Of a DNA stretch of 64,000 bases, positions 47,890-55,331 are shown one piece after another (position 1 is the stretch's first letter; each line of letters starts with the position of its first letter). Under the pieces are notes generated by a model. That model searched no databases. It was not told where the DNA came from and worked only from the letters and a program-made list of their open reading frames with translations. The stretch covers positions 1 to 64,000 of the forward strand of contig NZ_JAGTUF010000009.1 in the NCBI RefSeq assembly GCF_018224925.1. Reading direction: 5' to 3'. A program made the translations under genes and the position numbers. The stretch is from Magnetospirillum sulfuroxidans. GTDB taxonomy: Bacteria > Pseudomonadota > Alphaproteobacteria > Rhodospirillales > Magnetospirillaceae.

Positions 47890-47929
47890 ATCATCATTTC
47901 GCTGATATGGAAAATGACAAAATGATGAT
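47890..47929 (-). promoter_or_regulatory. Candidate ArsR operator (nested dyads)
   Basis: ATCATCATTT at 47890-47899 and AAATGATGAT at 47920-47929 are perfect 10-bp inverted arms with a 20-base spacer. An inner dyad TCATTT-N12-AAATGA lies at 47894-47917. The block starts 11 bases upstream of the arsR start, the usual position for ArsR autoregulation. Confidence 0.55.
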
Positions 47930-47950
47930 CACCCAGACCTGCGGCTCGCC

Positions 47951-47984
47951 GGACGCAAGCTTGCGTGGCGCAAAGCTTGCGTCC
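47951..47984. repeat. Perfect 12-bp hairpin between arsR and ThuA-like gene
   Basis: GGACGCAAGCTT and AAGCTTGCGTCC are perfect arms around a 10-base loop. It lies 12 bases from the stop of the gene at 47996-48679 and upstream of arsR. No U-tract follows on either strand. It probably marks the transcript end of the ThuA-like pair and insulates the ars promoter. Confidence 0.6.
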
Positions 47985-47995
47985 GCATCAAACCA

Positions 47996-48679
47996 TCAGG
48001 CGCAACACCCGCCGGACACGGCACGCACCACCTCAATGGGATGATCCGCGCTGATCGGAGCCATGGCATCGCCAAGCGCGCCTTCGGCCAGCCATTCCAT
48101 CAGCCCGTACAGCAGATGGGTGGCGTTGGGCATGAAATTGCTGCCGTGGTGGAACACCGGGTCCAAGGTCGAGACGATCAGCCGACCAGCGGTGCTGGCG
48201 CGGTCGATATACAGCAAGGACCCTTCCCCCTCGACATCGACCAGCGATATGGCGCCTGGGGGTGGGGTCAGTACGCCGTGATAATGCCAGATCACGTGAC
48301 CGGCGCCGACATGGGCGAACAAGGGATGGCTTGGCCGCATGATCCGGATGCCGGGATCAACGCCCCCGTCCAACCACCACCAGAAATTCACTTCGGTCGA
48401 ACGGTTGACGATTCCGGGCAGGAATTCATCGGCCGCATCGGCATTCAGCGACACCACCGTACCGCCGCCATCAAGATAGGCGCGCAAGGCCCCGGCAAAG
48501 GGAATCAGGCTGTCGGGATCAATGCGGCAGGGCAATAGCACCACATCGAAATCGTCCAGCCGCGTCGCCCCCAGATCACCGACATGAACGCGGCGATCAA
48601 TGAAGCGGGCCACCCGAGGATCGGCATAGGAAAAATGATGGAAGTAGGTGCCGCCATCGACAGCAAGGATCTTACGCAT
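47996..48679 (-). CDS. ThuA/glutamine-amidotransferase-like protein (second of pair)
   Basis: This 227-residue cytoplasmic protein looks like a class I glutamine-amidotransferase or ThuA-type Rossmann-like fold: RKILAVDGGTYFHHFSYADPRVARFI, DFDVVLLPCRIDPDSL, AYLDGGGTVVSLNADAADEFL. It lacks the amidotransferase nucleophile motif (GxCxG), so glutaminase activity is unlikely. It contains a tryptophan cluster (NFWWWLDGG), several His (HVIWHYHGV, VFHHGSNFMPNATH) and ends in CCA. It is coupled by an 8-base overlap to the similar upstream gene. A role with the divergent uptake operon is inferred. Precise function unknown. Confidence 0.65.
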   Translation of the reverse strand: MRKILAVDGGTYFHHFSYADPRVARFIDRRVHVGDLGATRLDDFDVVLLPCRIDPDSLIPFAGALRAYLDGGGTVVSLNADAADEFLPGIVNRSTEVNFWWWLDGGVDPGIRIMRPSHPLFAHVGAGHVIWHYHGVLTPPPGAISLVDVEGEGSLLYIDRASTAGRLIVSTLDPVFHHGSNFMPNATHLLYGLMEWLAEGALGDAMAPISADHPIEVVRAVSGGCCA

Positions 48680-49295
48680 CGCAGGTCTCTCCGCGCATTT
48701 CGCTTTTCAGCCAGTTCAGCAATTGCGGCGCCATCCGCGCCGCCGAGGTGGGGTCGCCGGCATAGGCCCATAAATCCAGACCGCCATGCATGAATACGGT
48801 GCCGCCCTTGGGCCGCCGCCACAGCCAATCCAACGCGACCTTGCCGGCCCCTAAGCCATTCAGGGCGATAGCCCCATCCGGCGGCGGGTTGTGGCCGCGC
48901 CCGTAAAAGCCGGCGACGCCACGGCGAAAGGTCAGATCCTCCTCGGCGACGCCAGCGAATACCGGATGATCGGCCAAACGATGCACCGCCAAGGCGTCGG
49001 TGCCGTGTCCGCTCTGCGGCAGGAATGGCGCCACATCGGCCAGCAGCGGATAAGCCATATGGCCATTGACCACCAGCAATCCGCCGCGATCGAGAAAGGA
49101 TTCCAGCTTGTCCGCATGGCGGGACAAGCTGGCCTGATCGGTCAGCATGGACATGATAATCGCCCCATACGGGCTGAGGTCCAGCTCGGGAAAACGGCTC
49201 TGATGCACGTTTTCCACCATCCCCGCCCAGAGCGGGGCATCGAATATTTTCGGCGCGTGATCACGCTTACAACGAAGGAATAAGCACCGTTTCAT
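48672..49295 (-). CDS. ThuA/glutamine-amidotransferase-like protein (first of pair)
   Basis: This 207-residue protein shares the same apparent fold: AGMVENVHQSRFPELDLSPYGAIIMSMLTDQASL, then FLDRGGLLVVNGHMAYPLL where an amidotransferase would have its Cys elbow, and HPVFAGVAEEDLTFRRGVAGFYGRGHNPPP. The N-terminus has two cysteines (RCLFLRCKRDHAP). No catalytic Cys is apparent. It faces the TonB-like operon across a promoter region with Fur-like boxes, so both arms are probably co-regulated. Function unknown. Confidence 0.65.
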   Translation of the reverse strand: MKRCLFLRCKRDHAPKIFDAPLWAGMVENVHQSRFPELDLSPYGAIIMSMLTDQASLSRHADKLESFLDRGGLLVVNGHMAYPLLADVAPFLPQSGHGTDALAVHRLADHPVFAGVAEEDLTFRRGVAGFYGRGHNPPPDGAIALNGLGAGKVALDWLWRRPKGGTVFMHGGLDLWAYAGDPTSAARMAPQLLNWLKSEMRGETCDA

Positions 49296-49329
49296 GACAG
49301 AGGTTTCCTGTTGGGTTGACGAAAGTCAA

Positions 49330-49383
49330 TGATTCTCATTCGCATAACCTATTGCATATGCGAAGAGAAGATAATGAGAATCA
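49330..49383. promoter_or_regulatory. Composite inverted repeat with Fur-box-like arms
   Basis: Outer arms TGATTCTCATT (49330-49340) and AATGAGAATCA (49373-49383) are perfectly complementary and match classical Fur-box sequence (GATAATGATAATC family); with flanks, AAGATAATGAGAATCACTT is especially close. Inner arms TTCGCATA (49339-49346) and TATGCGAA (49357-49364) form a second nested dyad. Placed between divergent ThuA-like and TonB-like genes, it suggests iron control of both. Confidence 0.6.
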
Positions 49384-49385
49384 CT

Positions 49386-49402
49386 TGCATATATTGTATG
49401 CA
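49386..49402. promoter_or_regulatory. Dyad TGCATA-N5-TATGCA
   Basis: A perfect 6-bp inverted repeat, TGCATA-TATTG-TATGCA, lies 3 bases after the Fur-like arm and 43 bases before the TonB-like start. It shares the TGCATA core with the inner part of the upstream repeat. A second regulator site or part of the core promoter is possible. Confidence 0.4.
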
Positions 49403-49445
49403 GAATATAGCGTCTCCCTACCACTCTGCCTAGAGGAAAACCTGC

Positions 49446-51452
49446 ATGAGATTGCGCCGTATCCCTGTTTTGCTGGCCGGAGCCGCCTTGATATCAACCT
49501 CGGCCGCCGCCCAGGAAAGCGCCGCCATCGCCCCGACCTTGCCGAAGACCGCGGTGATTCCGGTGTTGACCCAGCACGACAAGCCCAGTCCGTTCCCCTT
49601 GCTGCCGCTGTGGGAACTGGGATGGGCGCCGGCCGAGATGGCCTATCGTCGCGACAAGGTTCACCCCACCGCCGGGGTCTTGGATTCGGTCGCCAATTCC
49701 ACCGCCCCGATCAAGCTGGGCGCTGGCTACACCAGTGCCGGCAGCGCCAAGGAAGTGTTCGGCCAAACCGCCATCCGCACCGCCCTGGCCACCATCCAGG
49801 CAAGCGTCAATTACGAAAATGCCGGCCAGTTTGCCGATGGCAACGGCGACGAAGTGCGCAGCGGCTATGACCGCCACACCGAACAACTGGCCCTGGTGCT
49901 GCGCCCCAATGCCGACAGCACGCTGCGCGCCATGGTCCTGCACGACCGCATCGACGATCAGATGCTGCCCATGCCGGTCACCGTCAACCAGAACGGTGTC
50001 GCCCTGCCGGAAGGCTTTGGCGCCGATCCGATCAAGACCGAACGCACCTTGGGCCTGTTGGCGGCGGAAACCACCAAGCCAATCACCGGCCTGGACAAGC
50101 TCAAGCTGGAACTGCGCTATGTTGGCCTTGAACGCGTCGCCAACAACTTTTCCTTGCGGCAGGAAACCGCCGCCGCCAACCGCAACATCGCCAAACCCTC
50201 TCGGTACGAGTTCGGCGGCAACCTTTCGGGTGAAGCCGCCCTGGCCGCCGACCTGGCGGCGCGGATGACGGTATCGACCAAGCGCATCTGGCACGATGCC
50301 ACCCGCTGGGGCGGCCCCGGCGTCAATAACCTAAGCCAGATCACCGGTTTCCAGTATCCCGGCATCGAGATGTGGGAAAGCGCCGCCGATGTCGATCTGG
50401 CATGGAAGCCCGGCGCCGCCACCGACATCAATCTGGGGGTGCGCTACGATTACGTCACCGCCGACGCCACCAAGGCCGACAATCTGATGCGCATCGGCAA
50501 TTACAGCGGTACGGCACGCAGCCTGTACCAAAGCTATTTCGGCGATGTCGACACCAGCGGCGAGGATCATCTGATCAGCCTGAAGCTGGACGGTGAACAC
50601 AAGATGGTCGGTGACCGCCTGTCGCTGACGGGTTCGATCGGCCGGATCATGCGCGCCGCCGATTCTCAGGAACGCTATTTCGCCCTGCCTTCGGCCAACA
50701 ACGCCACCGCCGCCGGCACCGCCACCCGGCAGGTCGGCAATCCCAACCTCAACCCGGAAGTGCATTACCGGGCCGAAACCGGCATCGCCCTGAAAGGCGC
50801 GGACTGGCTGGATTACGGCCGCAAACGCCCCGGTGGCGACAATTTCCTTGGCAGTCAGTCGTGGCGGGTATCGCTGAGCGGCTATGTCGATCAGGTCGAG
50901 GATTTCATCAGTCGCGACCGCGCCCACGGTCAAAGCGGCGTGTTGCTCAATGACAACGCCTTCATCTGGCGCAATGTCGATGCCCGGCTGGCCGGCACCG
51001 AGGCCGAAGCCGCCATCAATCTGACCCGCAATCTGTCGACCAAGCTGGCGCTGTCTTATCGCTGGGGCGAGAACACCTCGGATGGCCGCGCCCTTTATGG
51101 CATCGACCCGCTGGAAGCCAATTGGCTGGTGGATTACCAAGACAGCCTCAGCGAAATCGGCTCGTGGAATGTCGGATTCAAGCTCCGCGCCGTCGCCAGC
51201 CAGACCCGGCTGGATGCCGATGCATCCACCGGCAGCGGTTTCGATGCCGCCAATGGCGGGGGCTTCGGTCTGTTCGATCTTTATGCCGGGGTGCAGTTCC
51301 TTGACACCGTCGGCGTCCGTGTCGGCATCGACAACGTCTTCGACAAGACCTATGCCGAACACAATCCCGCCAACACCACCGACGACCCCAATCCCAGCGC
51401 CGTCAATGGCCCCGGCCGCAGCTTCTATGCCCGCGCCATCGCCACGTTCTGA
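49446..51452 (+). CDS. TonB-receptor-like outer-membrane beta-barrel lacking a recognisable plug
   Basis: This 668-residue protein has a signal peptide (MRLRRIPVLLAGAALISTSAAAQ) and a barrel that looks like TonB-dependent receptors: alternating strands such as ATIQASVNYENAGQFADGNGDEVRSGYDRHTEQLALVLRPNAD, and the C-terminal GVRVGIDNVFDKTYAEHNPAN...SFYARAIATF ending in Phe. The usual ~130-residue plug domain with its VLDGVP-like and RGFG motifs is not visible; only about 85 low-complexity residues (PFPLLPLWELGWAPAEMAYRR) precede the barrel. No clear TonB box is seen. It leads the operon downstream of Fur-like sites. Either a plugless porin derivative or an extremely divergent receptor. Confidence 0.75.
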   Translation: MRLRRIPVLLAGAALISTSAAAQESAAIAPTLPKTAVIPVLTQHDKPSPFPLLPLWELGWAPAEMAYRRDKVHPTAGVLDSVANSTAPIKLGAGYTSAGSAKEVFGQTAIRTALATIQASVNYENAGQFADGNGDEVRSGYDRHTEQLALVLRPNADSTLRAMVLHDRIDDQMLPMPVTVNQNGVALPEGFGADPIKTERTLGLLAAETTKPITGLDKLKLELRYVGLERVANNFSLRQETAAANRNIAKPSRYEFGGNLSGEAALAADLAARMTVSTKRIWHDATRWGGPGVNNLSQITGFQYPGIEMWESAADVDLAWKPGAATDINLGVRYDYVTADATKADNLMRIGNYSGTARSLYQSYFGDVDTSGEDHLISLKLDGEHKMVGDRLSLTGSIGRIMRAADSQERYFALPSANNATAAGTATRQVGNPNLNPEVHYRAETGIALKGADWLDYGRKRPGGDNFLGSQSWRVSLSGYVDQVEDFISRDRAHGQSGVLLNDNAFIWRNVDARLAGTEAEAAINLTRNLSTKLALSYRWGENTSDGRALYGIDPLEANWLVDYQDSLSEIGSWNVGFKLRAVASQTRLDADASTGSGFDAANGGGFGLFDLYAGVQFLDTVGVRVGIDNVFDKTYAEHNPANTTDDPNPSAVNGPGRSFYARAIATF

Positions 51453-51472
51453 CCACAAAGGATAGCTCTCTC

Positions 51473-52465
51473 ATGCACGATTTTTCCCGCCGCGCCCTGC
51501 TGGCCGGCATCGGCGCCACCGCTAGCCTGAGCCAGCTGCCCCGCGCGGGCCGCGCCGCCGCCCTGGACACCCTGACCATCAGCGCCATGCCGGCGACGCC
51601 GTCGGTGGTTATCGCCCATCTGGTGGAAACCGGGGCGCTTTCCGCCCATGTGGCCAAGACGGTGATGAAGGTCTGGCGCACCCCCGACCAGATGCGGGCC
51701 GGCGTGTTGTCGGGCGACATGAAGGTGTTCGGCACGCCGTCTTATTCCTGCGCCAATCTGTTCAATCGCGGCGTTCCAATCCGCCAGCTCAACATCCTCA
51801 CCTGGGGCTTGCTTTATGTCATGAGCCGTGATCCGGCGGTGACCAGGATCGAAGATCTTGCCGGCCGTCAGGTCTTGCAATCGTTCCGGAACGACGCCCC
51901 TGACCTGATTTTCCGCCTCGTGCTCAAACGCAAGGGCATGGACCCGGACAAGGACGTCAAACTGCACTATGTCGGCACCCCCACCGAAGCGACGCAATTG
52001 TTCCTGGCCGGCAAGACCGACATCGCCGTGCTGCCCGAACCGGCGGCCAGCGCCGCCATTTTACGCGGCATGCAGACTGGCGTCGCCGTCCATCGCGCCC
52101 TCGACCTGACCGCGATCTACGGCGAGATCACCGGCCGGGGGCCGCGTCTGCCTCAGGCCGGTATGGGCGTGTCCGAGGAACTGGTGCAAAAGCAGCCCGA
52201 ACTGGTCAAGGCGCTCCACCAGGCTTGCGTCTCCAGCGCCCGTTGGGTGATGAACAACCCCGCCAGCGCCGGCAAGTTAGGCGCCGATTATCTGGATCTG
52301 CAACCGGCCATCGTTCAGCAATCGCTGCCGCATTTCCGCCTGGGCGTCGCCTCGGGCCAGGAAGCCAAGGCCGACATGGAGGCGTATTTCACCGACCTGA
52401 TGGAATTGTCGCCCGACATCGTCGGCGGCAAACTGCCAGACCCTCGCTTTTATTGGGGATCGTAG
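51473..52465 (+). CDS. NrtA/TauA-like ABC substrate-binding protein, Tat-exported
   Basis: This 330-residue protein starts MHDFSRRALLAGIGATASLSQLPRAGRAAA, a twin-arginine signal (SRRALL). The mature part has the NMT1/SsuA-like fold: LTISAMPATPSVVIAHLVETGALS, IEDLAGRQVLQSFRNDAPDLIF, LFLAGKTDIAVLPEPAASAAI. This cluster of binding proteins serves nitrate, sulfonates, thiamine precursors and similar small anions; the ligand here is unknown. Tat export suggests folding or cofactor loading before export. Starts 20 bases after the TonB-like gene and precedes its permease by three bases. Confidence 0.85.
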   Translation: MHDFSRRALLAGIGATASLSQLPRAGRAAALDTLTISAMPATPSVVIAHLVETGALSAHVAKTVMKVWRTPDQMRAGVLSGDMKVFGTPSYSCANLFNRGVPIRQLNILTWGLLYVMSRDPAVTRIEDLAGRQVLQSFRNDAPDLIFRLVLKRKGMDPDKDVKLHYVGTPTEATQLFLAGKTDIAVLPEPAASAAILRGMQTGVAVHRALDLTAIYGEITGRGPRLPQAGMGVSEELVQKQPELVKALHQACVSSARWVMNNPASAGKLGADYLDLQPAIVQQSLPHFRLGVASGQEAKADMEAYFTDLMELSPDIVGGKLPDPRFYWGS

Positions 52466-52468
52466 ACA

Positions 52469-53305
52469 GTGACCATACCGATCGGGACGGCGGCTCGCGG
52501 CCGCGCTTTGCGGGCGTTGGATTACATCTGGGGCGGCTGGGGCGCGGCCGCCAGCCTGTTGTTGCTGGTGGCGCTGTGGGAGGCCGGACATGCCGCCTAT
52601 GGCACCTTGGTGCTGCCCTCGCCCCGCGATTCCTTCGTCGCCCTGTGGACGATGAGCGCCGCCGGCCGGGTGTTGCCGGCGGTGCTGGAAACCAGCGCCA
52701 ACGCCTTGGGCGGCTTTGCCGCCGCCGCCCTGATCGGGGGGATATTGGGGGCGATGGCCGGCGCCTCGGACATGATGCGCCGGCTGTTGCAGCCGATCGC
52801 CACCCTGATGCTTGGAATCCCGGCCATCGCCTGGGTGGTGCTGTCGCTGTTATGGTTCGGCGGCACAGGCTTGGCGGTGTCGTTCACCGTCTTGGTCACC
52901 ACCGCCCCCATCGTCTTTGCCGGTTCGGCCCAGGGCGTGCGGACCTTGGACGGCGCGCTCAGGCGCATGGCCCAGGCCTTCCGCATCCCCCGCCCCGCCC
53001 TGGTCTGGGACGTCTACCTGCCGCACATGCTGTCCTATTTGTTCCCCGCCTTGGCCACCGCTTTGGCGTTGTCGTGGAAAGTCACCGTCATGGCCGAATT
53101 GCTGAGCGGCGCCGGTGGCATCGGCGACGGTCTGGCCACCGCTCGGGTCCAGGTCGATACGGTCAAGGCCATGGCCTGGGTGGTCATGGTCGTCACCCTG
53201 CTGCTGGCGCTGGAATATCTGCTGCTGGAACCGATCCGCCGGCACTTGCAGATCTGGCGTCGCGAAATGCCGGGGGGTCCGCCCTCTTCCTCCGGCGGTT
53301 TTTAG
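52469..53305 (+). CDS. ABC transporter permease (SsuC/TauC-like)
   Basis: This 278-residue inner-membrane protein has five to six helices and the BPD_transp_1 EAA loop in RRMAQAFRIPRPALVWDVYLPHMLSYLFPALATAL. The start is a GTG at 52469, three bases after the binding-protein stop. It forms the channel for the adjacent binding protein and the ATPase that begins 11 bases downstream. It belongs to the nitrate/sulfonate/bicarbonate group. Confidence 0.88.
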   Translation: MTIPIGTAARGRALRALDYIWGGWGAAASLLLLVALWEAGHAAYGTLVLPSPRDSFVALWTMSAAGRVLPAVLETSANALGGFAAAALIGGILGAMAGASDMMRRLLQPIATLMLGIPAIAWVVLSLLWFGGTGLAVSFTVLVTTAPIVFAGSAQGVRTLDGALRRMAQAFRIPRPALVWDVYLPHMLSYLFPALATALALSWKVTVMAELLSGAGGIGDGLATARVQVDTVKAMAWVVMVVTLLLALEYLLLEPIRRHLQIWRREMPGGPPSSSGGF

Positions 53306-53316
53306 GAATAATCCGC

Positions 53317-54084
53317 ATGAATGCCCTGTCTTCTGGCTTGACCGTCACCGGCCTGCGCCATGCTTTCGGCCCTCACGATGTCCTGGCCGATATTTCGTTC
53401 AACCTGCCGCGCGGCCGTATCGGCTGCCTGATCGGTCCGTCGGGCTGCGGCAAAAGCACGTTGCTGGCGATGATCGGCGCCTTGGCTCACCCCACCCACG
53501 GCCACATCCATCACGATTTCCGCCATCCGGTGTTTGTCTTTCAAGACCCCTGTCTGCTGCCCTGGCGCAACGCCGCCGACAATATCGCCTTCGCCCTTAA
53601 GGGATCGCGGATCGAACGCCGCCAGCACCAGCAGCGCGCGTGCGATCTGCTGCGGGTGGTCGGGCTGGAGCCAGACGATGCCGGCAAGTTTCCGCACGAG
53701 CTTTCCGGCGGCATGCGTCAGCGCGTCGCCCTGGCCCGCGCCTTGGCGGTCGAGCCTGATTTGCTGCTGCTGGACGAACCATTCAGCGCCCTGGATGTCG
53801 GCTTGCGCCGGCAGATGCAGGCTTTGGTCCGGCGCTTGATCAGCGAACACGGACTGACCGCCCTGCTGGTCACCCACGATCTGGCCGAGGCCGTGCGCAT
53901 GGCCGACCGGATCTTGGTGCTGACGGCCAAGCCGGCGCGACTGGCCGCCGGCCACGACATCGCCCGCCCCTTCGCCCAGCGCGACGACGGTTTCGTTCAT
54001 GCCGAAGTCGGCCGCCTGCTGGCCAACCCGGCCATCGCCGCCGCCTTGGCCGTCGAGGACATGGGCCACGGGGAACCGACATGA
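53317..54084 (+). CDS. ABC transporter ATP-binding protein (SsuB/TauB-like)
   Basis: This 255-residue ATPase has Walker A IGPSGCGKSTLLAMIGAL, Q-loop VFVFQDPCLLPWRNAADNIAFAL, signature ELSGGMRQRVALARAL, Walker B LLLLDEPFSALDVG and the switch His in LLVTHDLAEAVRMADRI, all intact. The ATG at 53317 starts just after the permease; the frame runs open far upstream, but inside permease coding sequence. It powers the neighbouring permease. Overlaps the NnrS-family gene by four bases (ATGA). Confidence 0.92.
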   Translation: MNALSSGLTVTGLRHAFGPHDVLADISFNLPRGRIGCLIGPSGCGKSTLLAMIGALAHPTHGHIHHDFRHPVFVFQDPCLLPWRNAADNIAFALKGSRIERRQHQQRACDLLRVVGLEPDDAGKFPHELSGGMRQRVALARALAVEPDLLLLDEPFSALDVGLRRQMQALVRRLISEHGLTALLVTHDLAEAVRMADRILVLTAKPARLAAGHDIARPFAQRDDGFVHAEVGRLLANPAIAAALAVEDMGHGEPT

Positions 54085-55232
54085 GCATTGTTCTGGCCTA
54101 TGGCTTCCGTCCGTTCTTCCTGCTGCTGCCGCTCGCCGCCATCGGCGCGGTGCTGCCCTTGCCGGTGTTGTGGCTGGGCTGGGGCGGCGGGACCAGCCTG
54201 CCCGCCGGATTGTGGCATGGACATGAACAGATTTTCGGCTTTCTCACCGCCGCCCTGGCCGGCTTTCTGCTGACCGCCTTGCCCAGTTGGAGCGGAGGAC
54301 CGCCGGTAACCGGGCGGCCCCTGGCTCTGCTGGTCGGGCTGTGGCTGCTCGGCCGCATCGGTTTTTGGCTCGATGGCTTGTTGCCGCCGTCGCTGGTGGC
54401 TGGGTTGGATTTGTTGTTTTTGCCGGCTTTGCTGCTGGCCATTGCACCGTACCGCCGGCCCTGGGAATTTGCCGCCGCCGTGATCTTGCTGATTGGCGCC
54501 AACACCGTCTTTCACCTCGGCCGGTTGGGCCTGCCGACCCCGCCGGCCGAGCAAAGCCTGCATGCCGGCCTTAATCTGTTTCTGATCCTGATCGCCCTCG
54601 CCAGCGGCCGCATCCTGCCAGTGGCCTTGCGCTCGGCACTGCTGGAAACCGGTCAGGCGCCGACGGTTCGGCTGGCCCCCGGCCGACGCCATCTGGCCGC
54701 CGCCACCTTGGCCCTGTTCGCCTTGGCCGACCTGCTGGCCCCTGACAACCCGGTCACCGGCTGGATTGCCCTGGCCGCCGCTTGCGCCCAGGCCGACCGC
54801 ATGGTCGAGCTGCATCACGGCCCCGCCTTGCTGCGTCCCCAGGTCTTTTTGTTCTATCTGGCGCAAGGATGGATGGTATTGGGTCTGGGCGGATTGGGCT
54901 TGGCCATTCTGGCGATCGACCTCGACCCCATCGCCATCCGCCACGCCCTGGGACTGGGCGCCGCCACCACCGCCGCCGTGGCGGTCATGTCCATCGTCGC
55001 CCTGCGCCATAGCGGCCGCGCCTTTCCCCTGCCCACGGCGATCTGGGCGATCATGGCGCTGATCAGCCTTGCCGCCTTGTGGCGCATCGCCGTGGCGCTA
55101 TGGTGGCCAAGCTCCATGGCGCTCTGGGGCGTCACCCTGCCCAGCATCTTGTGGGCGACAGCATTCCCGCTTTGGCTGCGCTGCTTCGCCCCTTGGCTGC
55201 TGACGCCACGGGCCGACGGTCAGACCGGCTGA
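54081..55232 (+). CDS. NnrS-family polytopic membrane protein
   Basis: This 383-residue protein has about twelve hydrophobic helices and NnrS marks: AYGFRPFFLLLPLAAIGAVLPL at the start, GLWHGHEQIFGFLTAALAGFLLTALPSW with conserved His residues, NTVFHLGRLG and HHGPALLRPQVFLFYLAQGW. NnrS is a heme- and copper-containing membrane protein that helps protect against nitric oxide, probably by preserving the cellular iron pool. Here it is not with denitrification genes but closes the Fur-linked ABC operon (ATGA overlap). A role in handling the imported metal or ligand is inferred. Confidence 0.82.
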   Translation: MSIVLAYGFRPFFLLLPLAAIGAVLPLPVLWLGWGGGTSLPAGLWHGHEQIFGFLTAALAGFLLTALPSWSGGPPVTGRPLALLVGLWLLGRIGFWLDGLLPPSLVAGLDLLFLPALLLAIAPYRRPWEFAAAVILLIGANTVFHLGRLGLPTPPAEQSLHAGLNLFLILIALASGRILPVALRSALLETGQAPTVRLAPGRRHLAAATLALFALADLLAPDNPVTGWIALAAACAQADRMVELHHGPALLRPQVFLFYLAQGWMVLGLGGLGLAILAIDLDPIAIRHALGLGAATTAAVAVMSIVALRHSGRAFPLPTAIWAIMALISLAALWRIAVALWWPSSMALWGVTLPSILWATAFPLWLRCFAPWLLTPRADGQTG

Positions 55233-55278
55233 TTCCCCCCTCATCCTGTCTCTTGAAATGGCGGACGTTTTATGTAAT

Positions 55279-55292
55279 GTAATGGACATTAC
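55279..55292. promoter_or_regulatory. Candidate operator of the RND efflux operon
   Basis: GTAATG-GA-CATTAC is a perfect dyad 40 bases upstream of the efflux operon start, and its left arm is also tandemly repeated (GTAATGTAATG from 55274). The shape fits a TetR-family dimer, and such a regulator is the last gene of this operon. Confidence 0.5.
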
Positions 55293-55331
55293 GCTTAATC
55301 GCCGATGCGTCTTATCCGCAAGAGGAACACC

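Noticed and set aside
52225-53316. N-terminal extension of the ABC ATPase gene through the permease
   Set aside because: The frame is open, but Arg/Gly/His-rich noise fills it and the family N-terminus is at the ATG at 53317.
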